Shown here one piece after another: positions 11,373 through 22,151 of a stretch of 64,000 nt of DNA. Origin of the DNA: Piezodorus guildinii (Eukaryota > Arthropoda > Insecta > Hemiptera > Pentatomidae); contig CM041292.1 in NCBI GenBank assembly GCA_023052935.1, forward strand, positions 136,786,951-136,850,950, given 5' to 3'. The notes below the pieces were generated by a model. It did not search any database and was not told where the DNA came from. It worked only from the letters and a program-made list of their open reading frames with translations. Every line of letters starts with the position of its first letter. Position 1 is the first letter of the stretch. A program made the position numbers and the translations under genes.

Positions 11373-11515
11373 CAGTATATATCTCAAGCTAGATTAGGTT
11401 GATAAAATGTACCCATCCTATTTGGCTTATTTGGAATGGTTTTTGAATTTGAAAGAATATTTTTTAAAAATGTAACTGTCGAGGAATCATTAAAAAATAT
11501 AAGAAAAATTGTGCA
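11131..11515. repeat. Two (AT)n tracts each followed by a copy of one 130-150 bp unit
   Basis: The (AT)n at 11131-11188 is followed by unit 1 (11189-11314). The (AT)n at 11315-11369 is followed by unit 2 (11370-11515). Both units open GTTCAG(A/T)ATATATCTCAAGC, continue TAGATTAGGTTGATAA, and end with a GAGGAATCATTAAAAA block and a TTGTGC motif. Unit 2 carries about 20 extra bases near its start. This is a tandem duplication whose junctions fall in the dinucleotide tracts. Confidence 0.85.
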
Positions 11516-11694
11516 TAAGAGAAAGAACTGCAAAGAGAGCGACATGAAGTCAATGGCTACTAAAACTAAAGCGTCTTTTGGGCAGGCTTAGAGAAAAATA
11601 CTCTACAAGTAGCTGTCGTCGAGGAGCTGTAAAGATACCAAGAGAACAAAATATATAGTAGAAGAAATAATTGAGAAACGATCTAAAACTTTTT

Positions 11695-12215
11695 TTTTAT
11701 TTAAAGAAATTTACAATTGTATTAAATCAATACAACAAGTAAGTAGGATTGATATATGGTTATAATACATGGTAGTACTGTGAAGAAACCACCCATTGGT
11801 TACACATCAAATTCTAATTTATCGTAGGAGGTCTCTTGGCCATCATTTTTTAGGCGTATTGGTGGATTGTCGGGAATAGATATGGAGGAGAGGTCACGGG
11901 TAAGTGGGTTTGAGGGTACAGGGAATTAGGAAAGAAAAGAGGTATATCTACATCCGGCCACGTCTTCAACAAATGGGATATTTACTTCTTTATGGATTAT
12001 TTTATTGTTAACAAAGCATTGAAGATTTTTCGAAGATTTTTGGATTGCAAGGATTGGATGCAAGAGGAATTTCATGGTTTCGTGGACCACCATAGCTCAA
12101 TGCCGTAGGTCCTAATATGGCTGATAATGGTAATATAAATGAGTTTTTGTAGTAAATAGGAAGTTATGAGCGTTGGTGAGTAGGTGTTGCAGTAATTTGG
12201 TGGTTTAGCTTTCTT
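11695..12215 (-). mobile_element. Jockey-like LINE tail (family J3), minus strand
   Basis: Reading the minus strand from 12215 down gives decayed matches to the better-preserved copy at 63381-64000: RTYGIELWWSTKP near 12110, SLQSKNLRKIFNA near 12040 and PDNPPIRLK near 11870. It ends in the shared 3' terminus with ACAATTGTAAATTTC (about 11705) and an A-rich tail (T run in plus orientation, 11691-11699). Several stops and shifts are present. This is a 5'-truncated, dead copy. Confidence 0.7.
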
Positions 12216-12219
12216 CCTC

Positions 12220-12600
12220 TGGTGGTCTGATTGGGCCCTGGTCCTCTTCTCCTTCTTCTGGCTCGGAGATTGAAGTGGGCAGTACCTAAATCTGTCTTCT
12301 TGCTGTAAACAAACTCTTTGAACTACAGAAAGTAGGCCGTATTCACTAACTGAGGAAACTCCTCCTTAGTGAGGACGAATATGCAGGTAGCCTTTATCAA
12401 ATCAATGGAGTGCAGGTCGTAAACACATGCACTACAGTCTCCGACACACCACACATGAAGAATTGGGTGTTTCTCTCTACTACTACTACTCTATAGCACT
12501 TGAGCAGTGTGGAGCTACTTCCAGAACCTGATCTATTGGTCTCGCTCATGAACCATCACATTTTTCCTTGACCAACCAAAGCCCCACCAATTAAAGGCTC
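12220..12600 (-). mobile_element. Possible LINE C-terminal zinc-finger scrap
   Basis: On the minus strand near 12450, a CGVSETVVHVFTTC stretch resembles the Cys-Cys-His-Cys knuckle near the C-terminus of R1/I-type LINE ORF2s (compare CGVPETAEHILLAC in the tail at 58140). The rest is too decayed to read. It borders directly on the family J3 tail. Confidence 0.4.
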
Positions 12601-13274
12601 CTTAATCTTTTTCTCGCATATTTTTCTTTATCTTCCTCGGGATCTTCATTCCCTCACATTTATCTCGCAAGCAGTTCTTGCAACAAAAAAATAATAATAA
12701 TAACTATGTAAAATTACATGTTTATATTCAGGTTCTGATTCGTTTTAGGAGATTGTTGTGTCACATATGTTATTATTCCCCTCACGTTTCCTCATATACG
12801 CATCAGGTTAATAGGCTAATCATTATTACAATAAAACTTCTTGTTTATTTTTATTCGAATTAAAGCTTTTTATGGGATAGTACATTTTTCCAAATCAACA
12901 GAAGTCAACAATTATTCAAAAATATGAGATGAGATTTTTCAATGGAGGATTCTACCTGATGATGTCTCTTGAATGTGCAACTAGAAGTGCATTGTAAGAC
13001 AACTGCTACCTGAGGCTGGCAAACAGAAGCAAGAGGTAGCTATCCCAAGAAAAAGGTGGCCGGAGGGGCTTCCTAATTGCTGGCCATGAATATTTGATCA
13101 GGCTGCCAGGCTATCCCTAATTGCCAGCGGCTCCTACCGACCTCCTTACCTACTAGTCTCCCCATCGTCGCCTCCTCGCATTTATATTGCACATTTCCTC
13201 TTTTCTAGCTTCTCTACATTTCTATCATTTTTATTTACTGCGTTATTTTACATATGAGAATTAGAGAGGTATAG
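12601..13274. other. No gene recognised
   Basis: It contains a less AT-rich block at about 12940-13190 of unknown nature, leading into a 47-A run. It could be the body of a retroposon, but no diagnostic motif was found. Confidence 0.35.

Positions 13275-13321
<47 letters not shown>
13275..13321. repeat. Poly(A) tract, 47 bp
   Basis: Uninterrupted A run; possibly the tail of an unrecognised plus-strand retroposon. Confidence 0.9.
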
Positions 13322-13323
<2 letters not shown>

Positions 13324-13879
13324 GGTAATCATTATACAATGGTTTATTATTTCCAAATAACTATATAGGAGTATAACTATTTATATAGCTGCTTACATGC
13401 AATAAACAAATATGAAAAACTAAAAATTTATAAAATTTCAAAACGCTATATCTCCAGCTATTTCTTAACGATTTCAGTGAATCTTTCTTTTTTTTTTATT
13501 TATTTATTTTTTTATTTTTTTTTATTACTAATTCTCTATGAAATATTATTTATAATTCTTGGTGAATTAACCGATTTGTTTTGGTTTTTTATTCTTTATT
13601 CGGGTTTTACGTATCATAAAACGCAAGCCCTCTAATTTTAATGGAGGGAGTTTGTTTATATATATATATATATATAAAATAGAAAATAGAAAATAACATG
13701 CCGGAAAATAAAAGCTAGAATATCCGTTTAAGCTAAATTAAAAGCGCAGCAAATTTAATGCAATTTACTGTACTTTTAGACACGTTGCAATAAGAATACA
13801 CTCTAATAATACTGCAATGATTATTTCACGTTTATAATTCACCTATCCATCTTCTTTTCAGAATATATATATATTCTTA

Positions 13880-13953
<74 letters not shown>

Positions 13954-14429
13954 GAATGCTCTTTTCCCTTAGTTGTTAAATTACGCGTGTACGGCTTGTC
14001 AGATTTCGCTAATTCTTCTTTGTAGTTTCTATAATAGTCAGGAAAAGGATCTTATAAAAGATTCTTTTTTTAAGGTAATAATAATTGCTCTATCTATCTA
14101 TCTAGATTTATATATAAATGAGCTTCTTTTTTTTTTTTTTTTTTTTGGACTTCGCATACGAACGGCTTGACCGATATCGCCAAGACAGTTCAGACGGGAT
14201 CTTCTGTCGGGTAAGCAAGTCGATAATAAATTTATTGAGCAATGCGTTCACTGAAACTTAGGTATCATTGTTAACTAATTATCTAGGTAACTAAAAAATA
14301 TAACCAACAATTTAAAAAAAAATAAAGAACTGCATGAAGACAAAATAATGTAATTCCTCTCATCTTCTAGTAAGCTAGTCGTCTCATTTCTCAAACTTTC
14401 TCGTTCCCTCTAGTTTAGTTATAAATACA
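13322..14429. other. AT-rich stretch with (AT)n and poly(T) runs
   Basis: It holds (AT)n at about 13661-13676 and 13861-13950, a T run at about 14128-14146 and a TCTA repeat near 14088. Just after the T run is a short block containing CGAACGGCTTGACCGAT, of a kind often seen in decayed DNA-transposon interiors; I cannot assign it. Confidence 0.4.
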
Positions 14430-14500
14430 AGGCAGGATGGAAGTGGTCCTTACCCGGCTCAGGATTGGCTATACTAGACTGACTCAGCTTATCTAATAAA
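14430..14500 (+). mobile_element. Short scrap of I-type LINE ORF2
   Basis: One frame reads EVVLTRLRIGYTRLTQ. This is nearly the same as EVVVTRLRIGHSRLTHGYL, which precedes the C-terminal zinc finger in the intact LINE at 22152-25805. Only about 20 codons survive. Confidence 0.5.
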
Positions 14501-15597
14501 TATTATATTACTTTCAGAGTATTTTTGTAGCAATAATATAGGACCGAAAGGGATGAACTACTTTCTAGTTCTGAACATAGCGCAGGGATAAAATGGTCGT
14601 TTTAGGTTCAAAAATAAACTTACCATATAAAAGCCGCCATTTGAAATAAAATAATTTCCACAGCTTTTGTGTGGCAGGGTCGCCTTAACCCGTAAACAAT
14701 CGGAAACCATGGTTGAGTTGGCTATCGATCCTCCGTCAGGTCAGAGGCCAAATCGTTCACATGCCTCAGGCTGACTGGATCAGTAACGTTTTTGAAATAA
14801 AATTGTTTTTGCATTTTATTTTTAGTGAAAGAGAGAATTCCATCATCTCTTATATAAAGTTCGTTTTTCGAACCTGGCTTTCAAAGGTTATTGGAAAAAA
14901 TCCAATTCAAGTTCCTAGCTCACATTTTATTAAATATTTTATTTTTATTTTAGTCTCCTATTGTCTCTTTTTTCTTTTTTTTTTCAACTAGGTTTTATAT
15001 GTCGTCTACTTGGAAATGAGATTGAGGAAATTATATATTTAAAATTTAATTTGAATTTTCTGAACAAATTAATATACTTGAAACTTTTTCTAAATAATCA
15101 GTGCAGTATCCTTATTATGATTCTATTTGGTTTCATGCTCGAAAATGTTCAGAAGACTAGAAATCGACCATGTAGCTTCGTTTACTTAAATTATTGAGAA
15201 ACTGGGCTTCAGATCATGGGATAAATCATTAAACAATCGAGTGAGACATGTATCAAATTGATCACGAAAGAAAGTTTAAATCAAGATACTTATATTAATG
15301 TCTTCCCTTTTTGGAACCATGACTAACTTTGTTCGATGAGAATGATTACTAAACGAAACGAATTTCGACACGTTTTCAGATAATTATTAGGTGTGATCAT
15401 CAACTAAAATTAGTTCAACGGTTACATTAGTTGTTATATTTATTTTTACAATCTTCCATTGTAACTCATTCTTACATTTAAATTTGAATCATTCATGATT
15501 CTGATTTTTATTGCTGAAATATCCCTTTTAATACCGCAAAAAATATTTATTTTCTTTTATTTACTCACAAAACACCATGATTTAAAATTAAAAAAAA
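14501..15597. other. No gene recognised
   Basis: AT-rich sequence. The short frames present are compositionally AT-driven and show no family motif. Confidence 0.4.
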
Positions 15598-16345
15598 ATC
15601 TGGTGCAGGCAACACATGAGTCTTCTAAAGAGCTAATTAAATTGAATTTCTATAAAATTGTGACAAGATGAAATGGTTATTTTTATAATATCTTCAAAAT
15701 TAAAGTTACTTTAGAGGAAGAAAATTTAAAATATCGGCAGTTAAGCCCTGTAATACTATTTCAATTAGAATTAAACCTACATGATATTAAAGCCCATTAA
15801 ATTTGAAATCGATTAGCGAGTTTAATCAAAATCCTCGCAATGCTGAGTGTTGGCAATGGCCAACTTCTCCACTAATGCCTGAGAGTCTGCGGCTCTAGCG
15901 CCCTCTCTGTCTCCACTAGCTTAGACCGGTGACGCGACTGACTGAGAGGCGCTGGGATCTCCTGGCCTCGGGCCCAGACACCCACTTGTGGGCGTCGGGG
16001 TTTGATTCGGAGTTCCCAGGGGCAGTATGTTAATATTATGTATATTTGTATGAATGTGACCAAGATTATTATTATTAATTTATTTTATTTTATTTTTATC
16101 ATTATTCATTCTTCACACAGAAATTTTAGCTGGACATGGTCATTTGGACTCAGGGAGACCTAAAACGTGTATTTCCGGTAAAAACTGGAATTTGAAAATT
16201 TTAACGATCGCAAGACTTTCCCTCACTATATATCTCATGTTCAGCTAAGTCAAAGTAAAAATACCTAAATCAACTTTATTGTGATTCAAACTGGGAGCCA
16301 CAGTTTTTGAAAATACTGTTGAATTGAAAATTTCTTGCTATGTGA
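15598..16345 (+). repeat. Family X copy 4, interrupted by a SINE
   Basis: The left end is TCTGGTGCAGGCAACACA. The right end extends further than in most copies: GGGAGCCACAGTTTTTGAAA, then TACTGTTGAATTGAAAAT, stopping at CTTGCTA. The same right end appears in reverse at 45190. The middle (about 15840-16120) is replaced by a SINE-like insertion. The imperfect hairpin CAGTTTTTGAAAATACTG lies about 20 bp inside the right end. Confidence 0.75.
15840..16120 (+). mobile_element. tRNA-headed SINE-like insertion (family S4)
   Basis: A GC-rich block inside family X copy 4. CGACTGACTGAGAGGCGCTG fits a degenerate A box and GGGTTTGATTCGGAG resembles a B box. The phrase GAGAGGCGCTGGGATCTC recurs in the copy at 46346-46650. 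The tail is ATT/ATTTT-rich. It inserted after family X. Confidence 0.55.
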
Positions 16346-16389
16346 AAGGAAAAAAGCCTTATATGGCCTGTTGTATGGCCTGTTCACGC

Positions 16390-16390
<1 letters not shown>

Positions 16391-16442
<52 letters not shown>
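16391..16442. repeat. (AT)n microsatellite
   Basis: Dinucleotide tract with one phase break. Confidence 0.9.
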
Positions 16443-16448
<6 letters not shown>

Positions 16449-17511
16449 AGATTCCGCTGAAGCGCAAATATATTATCAATTTCTCCGAAATCTATTCCTC
16501 TGTCTGTTATACAATAGTACGGCAATAATTTTACATCCAACATTCAATAAAATCATTCCTCTTCTATTTTGACATTCAGTCACATTTTCTTACTTATAAA
16601 ACACAAAATCCAGTTCCATTTTTCTGCTTTGTGTCCTTCCCGAACTAATTTTATTAAATTTATTTAGATTTCTTGAACATATTCTGTATAATAATTTATT
16701 AATATATTGTATATCAGATAATATATAATAATACAATATATTCGATGTTGATGGAAATTGGAGTCTCCTCAGCATGAATGCGGTTCATGCCAACAAATCT
16801 TTCGAAGAATTGGTGACAGGCTCAGGTACTGTGATGTGTAAAATCGAATTAGATACTCCAGTAGGTAGATTTTCTAACCCTTCCTTGCCACGTGTTGTTC
16901 TAAAAATAAAACAATATGAGTAATAATGAAGTTAGTTATTGATCAATACTACCAGTATTAATATTCGAGGATTCATAAAATCACAAATTAATCATGAAGT
17001 ATTTCTACTGAATACAGTTCAACACCTATAGGCAAAGTACTCATAATAAAACTTAAATATGTGCGAAATAAATTGACTTTTTAAAGAAGAGTAAGTCAGT
17101 TGAAAAAATATAAAGAACTTTTGTTGACAAATAAGAACGAAATATTATATTATTAATTAGAACTGTCTCTTCTATTTAAATATATTTATTATCACATAAA
17201 TATATAAAACAATACAGGTTATTTATCATCATAAAATTTCTTTTTATTTGTATTTTACAATTTTCATCATTATTAATATTGCCACTATGTGGTTATTTTT
17301 ATTTCATAGTCACACACTTTTACACACACAATCAAATAAAATATTTCTAACTGCTTCGACCAACAAGAATGAAATAAACTAAAATTGACTTTTAAACAAA
17401 TTTTATGATGATAAATACAAGTCATTGTTTTAATATGAAAGATGGATAGGATGAAAGAAGTGTAAGAATACAAATAAATTTAAGAACAATGTAAAGATAT
17501 AGATAAAAAAT
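16443..17511. other. AT-rich stretch, nothing recognised
   Basis: No conserved protein, tRNA box or shared repeat seen. Confidence 0.45.
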
Positions 17512-18300
17512 CTAGTGCAGGCAACACACGACTTTACTTGCCTCCGCTGTTAAAATCAATTTAGCTACTATTATATATATTATTATTGTTCATTTTGTAA
17601 CAAATTGTAATATATCTCAATAAAAAATAAATAAATAAAACAAAACTATTATATATATTTTTTAATTTAGTTTCGCTGGAAACAATATCAAATTATTACG
17701 TATAATCATCAGTAACAACTTTACGCCCTAAATGTCACGTGATATTAACATTTAGATCTTTGTATATGAGATAATATTTTTTCTGAAATCTTTAGCTTTC
17801 AAACGGTTGTTATACATTTATGTTACTGTTCTTATAGTCAAAAAACCTATGATATGGGTAATTTATCCAAATTTATAAAATTAAAGTTACTTTGGAAAAA
17901 TAAAATTTAAATTTCGGCATTTAAGCTTTGTTATAATATTTCAATCTGAATGAAACCTACATGATATTGAATGAAAAGTTGCTGTAGCATCTCGGACATA
18001 TATTTGTCTTAAATATGATATTTAGTTTCGTACGATTTTTCGTTTTCACGCTAGACTTACTACACACAGACACTAAAACACACACGGACACACAGACTTT
18101 TTTTCGGGACTTGGTTATTTGGACTTAGGGGACCCTAAAATGAGTATTTCTGTTGAAAACTGGAATTCGAAAATGGCAATACTCTCATTATATATTTCAT
18201 ATATAGGTAAGTGAACGTAAAAAAATTATTATTGTTGTTTTAATTGTTATATTGTGATAAAAATTTAATTCCAATATTATATTGTTGTTTTAGTTTTTAA
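17512..18300 (+). repeat. Family X copy 5, near full length
   Basis: It starts TCTAGTGCAGGCAACACACG and runs through the standard landmarks (TTTCAATCTGAATGAAACC, CGCTAGACTTAC, GGACCCTAAAATG, AAAACTGGAATTCG) into the TTGTGATAAAAA right-end block. A 63-bp retroposed fragment with target-site duplications interrupts it at 17582-17644. Confidence 0.8.
17567..17659 (+). mobile_element. 63-bp retroposed 3' tip with 15-bp target-site duplications
   Basis: The insert 17582-17644 is flanked by ACTATTATATATATT (17567-17581 and 17645-17659). The insert carries AACAAATTGTAATATATCTC followed by AATAAA and an A-rich end. The same tip ends the SINE at 46346-46650. This is an extremely 5'-truncated target-primed insertion. 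Confidence 0.8.
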
Positions 18301-19364
18301 TGAATAGTTCTGAAGATGAGATAAGTGCTATATATCAATGGATTTATGAATGTGATAATAAATATGTTTAAATATAAGATATGGTTCTAATTAATATAAT
18401 AATACAATTGTACTCTTCATAAAAGAAAATTGAAACTAATGAACAGAATATATAAGTAAAGAAAAATTATATGAGAGTTGGGATAGTTTTGACAATGTGT
18501 ATATATATTTTCTTTTTATGATATTAGATTTTAGCGTTTTCCTCATTCATAAGACACTAACGCCGAAAGCTTACAAAAGTTATTAATAAATATTTTAAAT
18601 ATGAATGTTTCTGACTAAGCTTTATTTGAGGAAACAAAATTAAATACTACCACATAATATCGATGACAGAGATGCAAGTTAAATTTGAAGACAAAAATGT
18701 TTCTTCAATCAATTTTACAAGTTTTATTGTATTTCGTACACGTTGTAATGATTTAATCGATTTCGTTTTCAAGTTTAAAGTTTTCACTTATTTAGTTAGT
18801 GAGAAATTTTTTAACTACCATAATAGAGAGAGAATTATAGTTTTGTAGTTCCATCAATATTAGTTTTTTATGTCCTGAAATAGGTGGCATTGCAATATTT
18901 CGAAGGGGTAAGATATACGAGCACTAGGTGGACACATAAGAAAGGAATTGCTTCAAGACCCAGCCATCGCTCACTAATTTCATTTATCCTTTTTTATGAC
19001 TGGGCGGATTCCAAGAGGCCCTGGTTATTACCTGGCTTAAATTTTGATTAATATAGATGGCTACTCTTCTCCTGGGATTTGATGATCATTAATTGCCTTC
19101 GTATGTCTCAATTTTTTTATTTTACATCGTTTCATTTTTTTCTTCTGTGAACCTTTATCTGAGTTAGGTAATGCTCTTCTTATATCTGAAAATTTATTTA
19201 TCGATTTCATAACAATATTTAATTCTTTATCTATTATATATTAATTTTTTTTTTTTTTTTTTGTATTTTCCTAAATATTTTCTTGTTCTAATTTTTTATT
19301 TTTTTATCTTCCCTTAACAATATATAAAATATAAAGTAAGATAAAGTATTGCAATCGAGATCAT
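18301..19364. other. AT-rich stretch, nothing recognised
   Basis: It includes a less AT-rich patch at about 18880-19060 that matches nothing I know. A right-end scrap of family X (minus strand) lies at about 19365-19395. Confidence 0.4.
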
Positions 19365-19395
19365 TTTCGAATTCTAGTTTTCAACGGAAATACTA

Positions 19396-19875
19396 AAACT
19401 TGTAAACAATATAATGATTTAATAAGAACGGTTTTTAAAACAAGAGCTGAAATGATATCATTAAATTGTAAACCATGGATGCGGGAAATAGTTTACATAT
19501 GCTCAATTTGTAATAGTAAGGATGGTGAAAACATAACTCAATTTTAAGGTAAGTGTACGGCATTTAATAATTTTAGGAATAGGTATTTTAACCTAAAACA
19601 AAATAATGGAAATTTTAAATGAAAATAATTGGAACTCATTGTACAGATTTATGAAATGTGCTGTAAACTAAAGAGATTTTTTAATAAAGGAATTCAATTA
19701 CAATACATAAGTTGTTACAGATAAGTTATATTTATATTCTGTTAAATCTATATGAGAAACAAGAAGATTATCCCACTATCTTATGAAAATAGTGTATAAT
19801 TTTTATTTATATTTTTTGTTTTGTTGATTGTAAGTTTTTTGTTTTGTTTTTTCATAATATATATATATAAATAAA
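19396..19875 (+). mobile_element. LINE 3' tail with zinc-finger remnant
   Basis: Around 19420-19700 one frame reads RTVFKTRAEMISLNCKPWMR, then CSICNSKDGENITQF, a stop, and GKCTAFNN, followed by a region with W-LYxFI/KxCxKLRxFF character. This is the C-terminal finger region found in a LINE lineage common in arthropods. At least one nonsense codon is present. The tail runs to ATAAATAAA near 19870, directly abutting the leader of the intact LINE. Confidence 0.55.
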
Positions 19876-20151
19876 CCAACTTCCTGGCAGACGGAATTCC
19901 ATGCCAGTATTTTGTGTTCTCTAGCCACTGTAAAGAAATATGTAAAATTTAATGGAGTTGGTGTTTACGTGCGGTACAGTGTGGATGCGTCTTAGAAGCT
20001 CCTGAGGATTAAGAGCTCAACGTCTGATAAGTTGAACTTTCTCTTAAACTTTCATATTTTTATATATAATTTCATTAAAAGGTGTCCATTTATTTTAATT
20101 TTGTATATATATATTTTTTTTTTTTTTTTTAAATAAGATACAGCCTACAAC

Positions 20152-21474
20152 ATGGCTGAATCACCTCCCGTTAAACGGAAAAAGGGACGATTTAAAGGTC
20201 CTATAACAGGAGATTCTGTTAATATAATCCAAAATTCGATTAGATTTTTGATAATAAGAAGGACTGACATGGATGAAGACGGTAATGCTTTGGATTTTAA
20301 AAAAGTATCGCCGTTTTTTATCTATAAGAGCCTAAATAATTTAATCGGGGAAGTTAAATTAGTTAAAAAACTGAGAGATGGTACACTTTTGATAGAGGTT
20401 TTGTCAGATGCTCAATCGGGAAAATTATTAAAGTGTACTAGCTTTTTAAACAATTTTCCTATTAAGGTGGAACCGCATGGCAGACTAAACTTAAGTAAAG
20501 GGGTTATATGGTGCCCTGACCTAGCTCATTGCACTATTGATGAAATTAAAGACGAATTGAAAACCCAAAAAGTTGAAGATGTTAAAAGAATGACATATTT
20601 TAAAAATAACATAAAATTTGAAGGCCACAATTATTTACTTACTTTTAATAGCCCTACTATACCCAATGAAATCAAAATAGGCTTTTATAACGTTATTGTC
20701 AGGCAGTTCATTTCCAATCCAATACAATGTTACATATGTCTAAAATTTGGCCATACAAAAACAGTATGTACTAAGCAACCACTGTGTAAACTTTGTGGAA
20801 ACAATAAACATGAAGGTGTAGAATGTATTAGTAGCGTAAAGTGCGTGAATTGTTCAGGCCAACATGACTCCTTTTCAAAACTTTGCCCTACTTTTATTAA
20901 AGAAAAAGAAATTAGAAAATTACAAGATTGTGAAAAAATACCTTATACCGCCGCGAAAAAGAAATACGAACTATTACACCCTGTTCAAAGCCAAACATCG
21001 TTCTCTAATATTGTGAAACATAAATTAACTGTTAGTGTCAGTGTACAAACTGAAGAACTAAACGAGAGTTCTTTTATTACTAAGAGGCCTATTACCAGGT
21101 CCTTACCTAGTGGCTGTGGGGAATTGAATGATGCAGTCATTTCCCCCACCACGCTCCTCCCCTCCACCGCTCCCACCACCATACCCACCCTCCCTCCTCT
21201 TCCTCCTACCATACCTTCTATTCTTAATCCACTTCTTGACCGAACTTCTCGGTCTCGAGACCGAGGACTGACTAACCCCACGGAAGCCATACCTAACTCC
21301 CGGGACCCTTCCACAAAACCGAAGTCTACGTCTTCGGGAAAACCGACATCTACTGATGTCACCTACCCCACCGAGTGCCCGGATGACCGTGATCGTCAGG
21401 GCGAGTGGACGTTAGTGAAAGACAGACGAGCTAGAAGCAAAACACGCAGCAGAGATAGAGTACAAACTACTTAA
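20152..21474 (+). CDS. LINE ORF1: zinc-knuckle RNA-binding protein
   Basis: A 440-residue open frame from the first ATG after a T-rich leader. ORF1 products of this type bind the element RNA and help form ribonucleoprotein particles. The N-terminus is basic (KRKKGRFKGP). A middle domain (about residues 45-190) contains the LNLSKGVIWCPDL-type stretch seen in arthropod LINE ORF1s. Three knuckles follow: CX2CX4HX4C at C193-C206, CX2CX4HX4C at C212-C225, and a CX2CX3HX6C variant at C231-C245. The C-terminal third is Pro/Thr/Ser-rich (about 330-400) and then charged. It is intact. Its partner ORF2 starts 677 bp downstream with a remnant of a different endonuclease in between, so whether ORF1 and ORF2 evolved together is open. 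Confidence 0.88.
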   Translation: MAESPPVKRKKGRFKGPITGDSVNIIQNSIRFLIIRRTDMDEDGNALDFKKVSPFFIYKSLNNLIGEVKLVKKLRDGTLLIEVLSDAQSGKLLKCTSFLNNFPIKVEPHGRLNLSKGVIWCPDLAHCTIDEIKDELKTQKVEDVKRMTYFKNNIKFEGHNYLLTFNSPTIPNEIKIGFYNVIVRQFISNPIQCYICLKFGHTKTVCTKQPLCKLCGNNKHEGVECISSVKCVNCSGQHDSFSKLCPTFIKEKEIRKLQDCEKIPYTAAKKKYELLHPVQSQTSFSNIVKHKLTVSVSVQTEELNESSFITKRPITRSLPSGCGELNDAVISPTTLLPSTAPTTIPTLPPLPPTIPSILNPLLDRTSRSRDRGLTNPTEAIPNSRDPSTKPKSTSSGKPTSTDVTYPTECPDDRDRQGEWTLVKDRRARSKTRSRDRVQTT

Positions 21475-21588
21475 ACAGCCATTCGTACCAATTCGCATAT
21501 TTAACAATTAATTTTAATAAAATAATTCACTTATTTAACTTTCTCATCTGTTTTATATCGTTATATTTATGTAATTTCTACTTCTCCA

Positions 21589-21840
21589 ATGGACTTTAAA
21601 ATTGTAATTATACATTGTAACTGCTATGGTACCATTAGAAAATATGAAGAACTTGTCTTTATCACCATGATATACCGAATAATAACGTTGTGTCATAAAG
21701 AAAGCAATCTCAACAAAAATTTTAATCGCGAAGACTATCACATTTACCGAAGCGGTTTTAAAACCGACATTAGGGCATGTGGTCGTGTGACGGTGGTAAT
21801 AGCCCTGCCTCATAATTCTCCTCATCTTCCAGAAAACCCT
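21589..21840 (+). pseudogene. Decayed N-terminus of a second LINE endonuclease
   Basis: From the ATG at 21589 one frame reads MDFKIVIIHCNCYG, then RKYEEL, KESNLNKNF, EDYHIYRS and GRVTVVIA. Laid over the first 70 residues of ORF2 downstream, it aligns almost without gaps: HCNCYGTIRKYEEL over SWNCNGVRTQFEEL; the Y, C, E and L of the next 19 residues at identical spacing; then DYHIYR over QYNVFR. The catalytic-motif Glu is kept (KES for QET), but the Trp-Asn pair is lost. Similarity stops near 21840; beyond that the frame (open to 22155) is AT-driven and hydrophobic without family motifs. I infer the start of an ORF2 belonging to another LINE, probably the one that supplied ORF1. Confidence 0.65.
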
Positions 21841-22151
21841 ATTATCACAACAATTCTACAAATAATCAAAATAATAATCACAGTTATACAAGCACTCCTG
21901 AAATCGAAAATTCATATTACCTTAAACAGAGGTTTACAGTTTTTAATTCTTCTGCATCTGTTTGTTTTTCATCCGATTATTATAATCTTTTTCTTTGTAT
22001 GGGGAAGCCCCAAAGACAAAATAAAATTTCTATTCTATATCATAATCTTTTTCCTATGCATCGCTTGTATAATTTCTTATGCAAACCAATATCTCATAAT
22101 TGTATTCAATCTCACGTATTATTTTTTTCTATACCTTTATACATACAAAAC

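Noticed and set aside
12945..13010. CTGATGATG...GAA motif as a second hammerhead
   Set aside because: No GAAAC/GTH arrangement and no stem pairing were found; unlike 60.55 kb, the rest of the core is absent.
20985..21362. Minus-strand 125-codon frame inside ORF1
   Set aside because: Shadow of the Pro/Ser/Thr-rich coding strand; no independent signature.
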